A stretch of 9,882 bases of DNA from Sphingomonadaceae bacterium (GTDB lineage Bacteria > Pseudomonadota > Alphaproteobacteria > Sphingomonadales > Sphingomonadaceae). Position numbers and translations under genes: made by a program. A model generated the notes under the pieces. That model worked only from the letters and a program-made list of their open reading frames with translations. It was not told the DNA's origin and did no database searches. Numbering within the stretch: position 1 is the stretch's first letter; each line of letters opens with the position of its first letter. The stretch is taken from assembly GCA_004282995.1 (NCBI GenBank), contig SHLU01000072.1, forward strand, positions 1-9,882. The letters run 5' to 3'. Of this stretch, positions 1-4,839 are shown one piece after another.

Positions 1-72
1 TGACTCAGATTGTCACTCGAGTTCGGCGGCGCACGCGGTACTTGGCCCCCGGTGAAACGGCTTGGGTCTAGC

Positions 73-98
73 TTCAAAGCTTGAAAGGAGGTGATCCG
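73..98 (+). promoter_or_regulatory. Extended Shine-Dalgarno sequence of the mini-ORF
   Basis: Bases 84-97 (AAAGGAGGTGATCC) are the exact reverse complement of the conserved 16S rRNA 3' end GGATCACCTCCTTT. G83 could add a pair if the tail continues with C. The AGGAGG core (86-91) lies 7 nt before the ATG at 99, which is ideal spacing. Typical SDs in this window pair over only 5-7 nt, so this one is exceptional. A small inverted repeat, TTCAA (73-77) and TTGAA (81-85), overlaps its left edge. The match is read directly from the sequence; any special ribosome affinity is inferred. Confidence 0.85.
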
Positions 99-155
99 AT
101 GTCTCATGGTTCAGTAGCGAGGTCGGTGAAGATCCCTACGGAGCATATTCGGTAA
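99..155 (+). CDS. 18-aa mini-ORF with a near-perfect ribosome binding site
   Basis: ATG at 99 opens an 18-codon frame encoding MSHGSVARSVKIPTEHIR, with TAA at 153-155. I do not recognise a family. The peptide is basic (two Arg, one Lys and two His against one Glu), has no signal or membrane segment, and has no run of Leu, Ile or Val of the kind found in branched-chain attenuator peptides. The start is set by the 14-nt SD that ends one base before it. The same frame is closed upstream by TAG at 69-71. A strong terminator hairpin follows 53 nt after the stop, so the ORF appears to sit in its own transcript of roughly 150-180 nt in front of ilvE. It could be a true small protein, a regulatory leader ORF, or an RNA whose function is the SD itself. 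The reading frame is certain; translation and function are not. Confidence 0.55.
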   Translation: MSHGSVARSVKIPTEHIR

Positions 156-207
156 TTTTCCTGCTGAGTAAGGCTACGTGAGCGGCGCTTCCGACCGCTG
201 ACCATGC

Positions 208-248
208 GAAAGGCGATCCTCCGACGGGCAGGGTCGCCTTTCTCATTT
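208..248 (+). terminator. Intrinsic terminator after the mini-ORF
   Basis: A 13-bp stem is formed by 208-220 (GAAAGGCGATCCT) and 230-242 (AGGGTCGCCTTTC). It has a single T-G wobble and a 9-nt loop at 221-229, and is followed by the pyrimidine/T-rich TCATTT. The U-tract is short and interrupted, so termination may be partial. A smaller stem, AGCGG (181-185) with CCGCT (195-199), sits just upstream. The hairpin separates the mini-ORF unit from ilvE, or could act as an attenuator for read-through into ilvE. Confidence 0.7.
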
Positions 249-278
249 GGGGGGCTGCGGCAGAACACAGACTCCATC

Positions 279-307
279 TTGCCCTCCGCGCCCACTCGCT
301 TTACCCG
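279..307 (+). promoter_or_regulatory. ilvE: Weak candidate promoter for ilvE
   Basis: TTGCCC (279-284) and TACCCG (302-307) are separated by 17 bp. The first hexamer matches TTGACA at 4 of 6 positions; the -10 is poor. If used, transcription would start at about 313-316, at or next to the ilvE ATG (315), giving a leaderless mRNA. That would fit the absence of an SD before this start. Low confidence because the -10 is weak. Confidence 0.2.
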
Positions 308-314
308 CGCGGGC

Positions 315-1403
315 ATGGATTTCGAGCATATCACCCACCCCGCCCCGGTTCCCTCTGACGAGCGCGATGCGGCTTTGGCCGATCCCGGGTTCGGAACGCT
401 GTTCACCGATCACATGGTGACGATCGAATATGACGAGGCGAAAGGCGGCTGGTACTCCGCCACGATTGGCCCGCGCGGTCCGATCACCCTCGATCCCGCA
501 GCCAGCGTGCTGCATTACGCCCAGGAAATCTTCGAAGGCATGAAAGCCTATCGCTATGGCGAGACCGGAGAAGAGCTGGCGCTGTTCAGGCCCGAGCAAA
601 ACGCACGCCGTTTCAACAAGAGTGCCGAGCGGATGGCGATGCCATCGCTTCCCGAGAAACTTTTTCTCGAATCGATCCGGCAACTTGTCGCGGCGGATCG
701 TGCCTGGGTGCCTTCGATCCCGGGTGGCGCATTGTATCTGCGGCCCTTCATGTTCGCGAGCGAAGCCTTCCTCGGTGTGCGTCCGGCCAAGCAGTACAAG
801 TACATGCTGATCGCCTCGCCCGTGGGCGGATATTTCAAGTCCGGCCACGAAGCGGTGAAAATCTGGGTCAGCCAGGATTATGTCCGTGCTGCGCCCGGTG
901 GTACCGGTGCGGCAAAGACCGGCGGGAATTACGCCGCCAGCCTCGTGCCGCAGGCGCAAGGGATTGCCCATGGCTGCGACCAGGTCGTGTTCCTCGACGC
1001 GGTCGAGCGCAAGTGGGTCGAGGAACTGGGCGGCATGAACCTGTTCTTCGTCTATGACGACGGCACCGTCATCACCCCGCCACTGACCGGAACGATTTTG
1101 CCCGGCATTACCCGCGACAGCTTGATCGCCTTGCTGCGCGAAGAAGGCCTTACTGTGCGCGAGGAACTCTACAGCCTCGACCAGTGGCGCGAAGATGCGA
1201 CCAATGGCACGCTGGTCGAGACCATGGCCTGCGGCACTGCTGCGGTCGTCACCCCGGTCGGCACCGTGGCCAGCCCGGATGGCGAGTTCACGATTGGCTC
1301 GGGCGGCATCGGCCAGATCACCAGCAAGCTGCGCGAAAAACTGGTCGGCATCCAGACCGGCAAGGTCGCCGACACCCATGGTTGGGTGATGATGCTGGAC
1401 TGA
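315..1403 (+). CDS. ilvE: Branched-chain amino acid aminotransferase (type II BCAT)
   Basis: This PLP enzyme interconverts Leu, Ile and Val with their 2-oxo acids using glutamate/2-oxoglutarate, the last step of branched-chain synthesis, in the cytoplasm. The 362-aa product has the length and motifs of the eukaryote-like bacterial BCAT group (class IV aminotransferase fold): EIFEGMKAYR near residue 75, and the PLP lysine K201 in GAAKTGGNYAAS. The C-terminal part carries the ETMACGTAAVVTPVG and GQITSKLREKL segments that complete the cofactor pocket. I place the start at ATG 315 (MDFEHITH...). The frame is open back to ATG 204, but that extension would read through the terminator hairpin at 208-242 and has no family-like sequence. 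No SD precedes 315. trhO begins 2 nt after the stop, so the two are probably co-transcribed. Confidence 0.96.
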   Translation: MDFEHITHPAPVPSDERDAALADPGFGTLFTDHMVTIEYDEAKGGWYSATIGPRGPITLDPAASVLHYAQEIFEGMKAYRYGETGEELALFRPEQNARRFNKSAERMAMPSLPEKLFLESIRQLVAADRAWVPSIPGGALYLRPFMFASEAFLGVRPAKQYKYMLIASPVGGYFKSGHEAVKIWVSQDYVRAAPGGTGAAKTGGNYAASLVPQAQGIAHGCDQVVFLDAVERKWVEELGGMNLFFVYDDGTVITPPLTGTILPGITRDSLIALLREEGLTVREELYSLDQWREDATNGTLVETMACGTAAVVTPVGTVASPDGEFTIGSGGIGQITSKLREKLVGIQTGKVADTHGWVMMLD

Positions 1404-1405
1404 TC

Positions 1406-2353
1406 ATGACGACCCGCGCGCCCATCACCGTCGCCGCGCTCTATCAGTTCACGCGCTTCGAAGACCCCTCCGCGCTGCGCGGGCCATTGCTGGCGGCCTG
1501 CGAAGAAGCGGGGATCAAGGGCACGCTGCTGTTGGCGCGCGAGGGGATAAACGGGACGATTGCGGGCAGCCGCAACGGCGTCGGCGCGGTGCTCGGCACA
1601 ATTCGCAAGCTGCCGGGATGCGCCAACCTTGAGGTCAAGTTTTCAGGTGCCGACGCGCCGCCGTTCCACCGGATGAAAGTGCGGCTGAAACGCGAGATCG
1701 TGACCATGGGCGAACCCGAGATCGATCCCAAGCTCTCGGTTGGGCATTATGTCGATCCGCATGACTGGAATGCGCTGATCAGCGATCCCGACACGCTGGT
1801 GATAGACACCCGCAACGATTACGAAGTCGCCGCCGGCACCTTCCGCGGCGCGATCGATCCACATACAAAGAGTTTCCGTGAGTTTCCCGAGTGGTTTCGC
1901 GAGCACCGCGAAGAATTGCTCGACGGCAAGAAGAAGGTGGCAATGTTCTGCACCGGTGGAATCCGCTGCGAGAAATCGACCAGTTTCCTGCGCCTGGAAG
2001 GTATCGAGGATGTCTTCCACCTCAAGGGCGGCATCCTGAAGTATCTCGAGGATGTACCTGCTGACGAGACGCTGTGGGACGGCGAATGCTTCGTCTTTGA
2101 CGAACGGGTGACCGTCACGCACAGGCTGGAGCCGGGCACCCACGCGCTGTGCCGCGCGTGCCGTCGCCCGGTCAGCGTGGAGGACCAGGCCTCACCCGAC
2201 TATGTCGAGGGCGTAAGTTGCCCTGCCTGCATCAATGAACGCGACGAGGCGCAGCGCGCCCGTTACCGCGAACGACAGCGGCAGGAGGAACTGGCGAGAA
2301 AACGCGGCTCAACCCATGTCGGGGCGGAGTTTCCGCCCGAGGGCGACGACTAG
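1406..2353 (+). CDS. trhO: tRNA uridine(34) hydroxylase TrhO (YceA, rhodanese family)
   Basis: TrhO performs oxygen-dependent hydroxylation of U34 in a subset of tRNAs to 5-hydroxyuridine, the first step toward cmo5U-type wobble modifications. The 315-aa protein starts with the family's N-terminal domain (EGINGTIAG near residue 50), then a rhodanese domain whose active-site loop reads FCTGGIRCEKS, with the expected catalytic cysteine at C182 and a second at C188. The tail has two CxxC pairs (C249/C252 and C272/C275), probably a zinc knuckle, followed by a charged Arg/Glu helix. The start at 1406 follows the ilvE stop by 2 nt and has no strong SD, which suggests translational coupling. The open frame extends back to 1184, but that part is antisense-like overlap with ilvE. 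Its TAG overlaps the stop codon of the convergent LysR gene. Confidence 0.94.
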   Translation: MTTRAPITVAALYQFTRFEDPSALRGPLLAACEEAGIKGTLLLAREGINGTIAGSRNGVGAVLGTIRKLPGCANLEVKFSGADAPPFHRMKVRLKREIVTMGEPEIDPKLSVGHYVDPHDWNALISDPDTLVIDTRNDYEVAAGTFRGAIDPHTKSFREFPEWFREHREELLDGKKKVAMFCTGGIRCEKSTSFLRLEGIEDVFHLKGGILKYLEDVPADETLWDGECFVFDERVTVTHRLEPGTHALCRACRRPVSVEDQASPDYVEGVSCPACINERDEAQRARYRERQRQEELARKRGSTHVGAEFPPEGDD

Positions 2354-3252
2354 CCCGGACACTGTGCCAGTCGCTCACGAAAAGTGTCGATCAGCCAGCT
2401 GGTAGCCGGACCGGGCCGCGCATCGCGCCGCCAAATCGCGCTGAGCACGTAATCGGCGCCGGGACCTTCAGGCAAACTCAGCCGGACCAGCGCACCGCTG
2501 GCCAAGTCTTCTGCCACCATCGGGCGCGGCATGTTGCCCCAGCCGATCCCCTGCTTGAGCAGCGCGTGCTTGGCCCCCAGGTCGCCAAGCCGCCAGTTGA
2601 GCGGACTGAGCACCGAGAATTCGCGGCCCTCGGTCAGGGTCGAACGGTCGGTGAGGACGAGTTGGAGATGTTCCCGGCTCGCGCCCGGAGCGATTTTCGC
2701 CTGCGCCATCGGGTGATCGGGTGCGGCGCCGGGGATCAGTTCGACTTCGCCCACCACCTGGCGTTCCAGGTCTTCGTGGTCGCCCATTACGGGGCCGCCG
2801 ATGGCGAGCTGCGCCCGCCCATCAAGCAGGCAGGCTGCCACCGCCCCCAGCCCCTCGACCTGCAGGCGCAACGAAACGGTCGGGAACATGTCGCGAAATT
2901 CGCGCAACACATTGGCAGTGGCTTCGGCGGTCACCATCACATCGACTACCAGCGAGACTTCGCTCTCCAGACCTGCGTGCAAGCTGCGCGTCTTGGCCAG
3001 CAGCGCGTCGGCGCGATCGGTTATCGCGCGCGCTTCGGGAAGCAGCCCTTGCCCGGCATCCGTGAGGACAGGCCTGCGCGAGCCTTCACGTTCGAACAGC
3101 GATACGCCTAGTTGCGCCTCCATCTGCGCTATGCCGTAGCTGATGGCCGAGACCGCACGACCCATGCGCCGTGCCGCTCCGCCAAAACTGCCTTCTTCCT
3201 CGACCGAAAGGAATATCCGCAACTGATCGAGAGTCGGCTCGCCAACTTTCAC
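2350..3252 (-). CDS. LysR-type transcriptional regulator
   Basis: This 300-aa DNA-binding regulator has the standard LysR layout. A winged helix-turn-helix spans residues 7-64 (LDQLRIFLSVEEEGSFGGAA; recognition helix around 34-45, VSAISYGIAQME; then LGVSLFERE), a linker helix follows, and a periplasmic-binding-like effector domain occupies about 90-295. The start is GTG at 3252; an in-frame TAA lies upstream and no ATG or other GTG lies between, so this is the only plausible start despite lacking a clear SD. It is divergent from the pirin and azoreductase genes with 108 bp between the starts. For LysR proteins this arrangement usually means control of the divergent operon plus autorepression. 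The inducer cannot be read from the sequence; quinones, flavonoids or electrophiles would fit the targets. It shares a CTAG stop overlap with trhO. Confidence 0.93.
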   Translation of the reverse strand: MKVGEPTLDQLRIFLSVEEEGSFGGAARRMGRAVSAISYGIAQMEAQLGVSLFEREGSRRPVLTDAGQGLLPEARAITDRADALLAKTRSLHAGLESEVSLVVDVMVTAEATANVLREFRDMFPTVSLRLQVEGLGAVAACLLDGRAQLAIGGPVMGDHEDLERQVVGEVELIPGAAPDHPMAQAKIAPGASREHLQLVLTDRSTLTEGREFSVLSPLNWRLGDLGAKHALLKQGIGWGNMPRPMVAEDLASGALVRLSLPEGPGADYVLSAIWRRDARPGPATSWLIDTFRERLAQCPG

Positions 3253-3360
3253 TATTCTGATTTTCTGAACATCTTGCTGTGCTTTATCTTACTTATCCGA
3301 CCAAACTGCAAGCGCTATCTCCACCACACAGGAAGCAATCCAGCCCCCAGGAGACGTTCA
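3253..3360. promoter_or_regulatory. Divergent promoter/operator region between the LysR and pirin genes
   Basis: This 108-bp gap is clearly more AT-rich in its left half than its surroundings. It contains two direct repeats: TTCTGA at 3255-3260 and 3263-3268 (8-bp period), and TTATC at 3284-3288 and 3293-3297 (9-bp period). A possible plus-strand promoter is TTCTGA (3263-3268), 16 bp, then TATCTT (3285-3290). Both hexamers are weak, as expected for an activator-dependent LysR target. The pirin SD is AGGAG at 3349-3353. I could not identify a convincing T-N11-A LysR box. Confidence 0.4.
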
Positions 3361-4074
3361 ATGATCGAGCTACGACCTTTCGCCAGCCTCGGCTCCGCCA
3401 AACACGGCTGGCTTGATGCGCACCACCATTTTTCCTTTGCCGACTATCATGACGATGCACGGGTCAACTGGGGCGCGCTGCGCGTCTGGAACGACGATAC
3501 CATTGCGCCGGGCACCGGCTTTCCCACCCATCCGCACAGCGACATGGAGATCATCACCTATGTCCGCACCGGGGCCATCACCCATCGCGACAGCATGGGC
3601 AATGAAGGCCGTACCGAAGCAGGCGACGTGCAGGTGATGAGCGCCGGCAACGGCGTACGCCATTCCGAATTCAACCGTGAAGACAAAGCGACCACACTGT
3701 TCCAGATCTGGATCATCCCCGACGAACGCGGCGGCGAACCCGGATGGGGTGCGCGCAAGTTCCCCAAGGATGACCGGTCGGGCAGTTTCGTCCCGCTCGC
3801 AAGCGGCGCTTCCAATGACGATGATGCGCTACCCATCCGTGCCGATGCCCGGGTCCTCGGTGCCACGGTGAAAGCCGGAGAGAGCATTACTTACAACCCC
3901 GCCCAGCCTTCGCGCCACCTCTACCTCGTCCCGGCCACCGGCACGGTCAAAGTCGGCGATGGCGAGCAAGAGGTGCGGGCCAACGCCCGCGACGGTGTCG
4001 CCATTACCCACGTCGGCGCCATCACGATCACCGCCATCGAGGACAGCGAACTTGTCCTCGTCGACGCCGCCTGA
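3361..4074 (+). CDS. Pirin-family bicupin (YhhW/quercetinase-like)
   Basis: Bacterial pirins are metal-binding bicupins; E. coli YhhW cleaves quercetin as a 2,3-dioxygenase, while others have regulatory or redox roles. The 237-aa product matches the YhhW length (about 230 aa). It has the pirin signature in the N-terminal cupin: FPTHPHSDMEIITYV and GNGVRHSEFN, giving metal ligands H57, H59, H101 and E103, the same numbering as known for YhhW. The C-terminal cupin, about residues 150-237, lacks ligands, as usual. ATG 3361 has AGGAG 7 nt upstream (3349-3353); the longer open frame from 3112 runs through the promoter region and the LysR gene and is not real. azoR follows after 22 bp, so the two form an operon. 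The physiological substrate is unknown; quercetinase activity is by family analogy. Confidence 0.93.
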   Translation: MIELRPFASLGSAKHGWLDAHHHFSFADYHDDARVNWGALRVWNDDTIAPGTGFPTHPHSDMEIITYVRTGAITHRDSMGNEGRTEAGDVQVMSAGNGVRHSEFNREDKATTLFQIWIIPDERGGEPGWGARKFPKDDRSGSFVPLASGASNDDDALPIRADARVLGATVKAGESITYNPAQPSRHLYLVPATGTVKVGDGEQEVRANARDGVAITHVGAITITAIEDSELVLVDAA

Positions 4075-4096
4075 TCTGCTCAGAAAGGAGACCCCC

Positions 4097-4690
4097 ATGT
4101 CCACGATCCTTCACATCACTGCCAGTATCCGCCCCGCCGACCACTCGGTTACACGCAGCCTCTCCACCACGCTCGTCGAGCGACTTGCCGGCCCGGACAC
4201 GCGGATCATCACCCGTGATCTGGCCCAGAACAATCTGCCGTTCGTCGATGAAGCGCGCTTTGCGGCCAATCTTGCGCCGCGCAGTGACCGCGACGCAGCG
4301 CAAACGGAATTGGCCGCCATTGCCGATGAACTGATCGAGGAACTGAAGGCTGCCGACACCATTGTGCTCGGTGTGCCGATCTACAATTTCTCGGTTCCCG
4401 CCACGGTAAAGGCCTGGGCCGACCTGGTCGCCCGCGCCGGGACCACCTTCCGCTATGCCGCCGATGGTCCAGAGGGACTGCTGACGGGCAAGAAAGCCTA
4501 TCTCGCCGTCGCTTCGGGCGGCACCCCGGTGGGCAGCGCAATGGACTTCATGACCCCGTGGCTGACCTTTTTCCTTGGCTTCCTGGGTATCACTGATGTC
4601 GAGATCGTTGCGGCTGACGGCATCATGGGCCAAGGCGGCGAAGAGAAGATTGCCGCCGCCCACGAGCATGTCGAAAGGCTGGCGGCCTAA
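4097..4690 (+). CDS. azoR: FMN-dependent NADH:quinone reductase / azoreductase
   Basis: This cytoplasmic flavoenzyme transfers two electrons from NAD(P)H to quinones, and in vitro to azo dyes, avoiding semiquinone radicals. The 197-aa product has the flavodoxin-like fold of E. coli AzoR (201 aa). The N-terminal strand and FMN phosphate loop are ITASIR (7-12); PIYNF at 94-98 is the flavin-contacting loop; DLVARAGTTFRY (109-120) and GPEGLLTGKKAYL are near-identical family blocks; VASGG follows. The start at 4097 is supported by AAAGGAG at 4084-4090 with good spacing. It lies 22 bp after the pirin gene and is probably induced with it by the divergent LysR protein. A pirin next to a quinone reductase suggests detoxification of flavonoids or quinones. 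The stop (TAA 4688-4690) overlaps that of a doubtful small ORF on the other strand. Confidence 0.95.
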   Translation: MSTILHITASIRPADHSVTRSLSTTLVERLAGPDTRIITRDLAQNNLPFVDEARFAANLAPRSDRDAAQTELAAIADELIEELKAADTIVLGVPIYNFSVPATVKAWADLVARAGTTFRYAADGPEGLLTGKKAYLAVASGGTPVGSAMDFMTPWLTFFLGFLGITDVEIVAADGIMGQGGEEKIAAAHEHVERLAA

Positions 4691-4833
4691 CCCACCGGTT
4701 CCAGATCACGAAACCACAGATTGCCGTTGCACCTGAGATGCCAGTCGACTGCCTGCCGAACGTCATGGCGCGGCCGCGAGCACGCTCGTCGTCGGACATT
4801 GCCCTTGAATTCTAACGGCGCCGCTAGGCGCAT
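4687..4833 (-). CDS. Possible 48-aa small ORF downstream of nadE
   Basis: A minus-strand frame starts at ATG 4833-4831, six bases after the nadE TGA, and ends at TAG 4689-4687, which overlaps the azoR TAA. It begins MRLAAPLEFKGNVRRR and ends AVDWHLRCNGNLWFRDLEPV plus G. In favour: position at the end of an overlapping operon, snug packing against both neighbours, and a protein-like C-terminal half (several Trp, Asp and His). Against: no visible SD, several rare codons (CTA, TTA, three CGA, AGG) in the N-terminal half, and a length that can arise by chance. I recognise no family. It could be a real small protein or a remnant of one. Confidence 0.3.
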   Translation of the reverse strand: MRLAAPLEFKGNVRRRACSRPRHDVRQAVDWHLRCNGNLWFRDLEPVG

Positions 4834-4839
4834 GGGTAA

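Noticed and set aside
1..71. End of an upstream gene in frame 3 (TAG at 69-71)
   Set aside because: Only 22 codons are visible, there is no recognisable sequence, and another frame is also open to TGA at 53-55. The stretch could equally be promoter DNA of the mini-ORF unit.
84..97. Possible 3' end of a 16S rRNA gene on the minus strand
   Set aside because: A real 16S end would continue with the complement of the helix before GGATCACC (AGCCGCAGG...). Here the match stops at 97 and an ATG follows, so it is an SD and not rRNA.
99..250. Classical amino-acid attenuator for ilvE
   Set aside because: The 18-aa peptide has no cluster of Leu, Ile or Val codons. The hairpin also ends more than 70 nt before ilvE. 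A ribosome-linked switch of another type is considered among the findings instead.
204..314. N-terminal extension of IlvE from ATG 204
   Set aside because: It would be encoded by the terminator hairpin and has no SD or family similarity. MDFEHITH at 315 fits the known N-terminus of type II BCATs.
243..1379. 378-codon minus-strand frame opposite ilvE
   Set aside because: It is a shadow of the ilvE codons, with no recognisable domain and no SD. Similar long shadows occur opposite most genes here.
3112..3360. Extended pirin frame starting at 3112
   Set aside because: It overlaps the LysR start and the divergent promoter region. The ATG at 3361 has a good SD and gives the YhhW-like length and ligand numbering.
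4818..4831. GCGCC/GGCGC hairpin as the nadE terminator
   Set aside because: It has only 5 bp and a 4-nt loop, with no U-tract on the minus strand. It also overlaps the start of the candidate small ORF.
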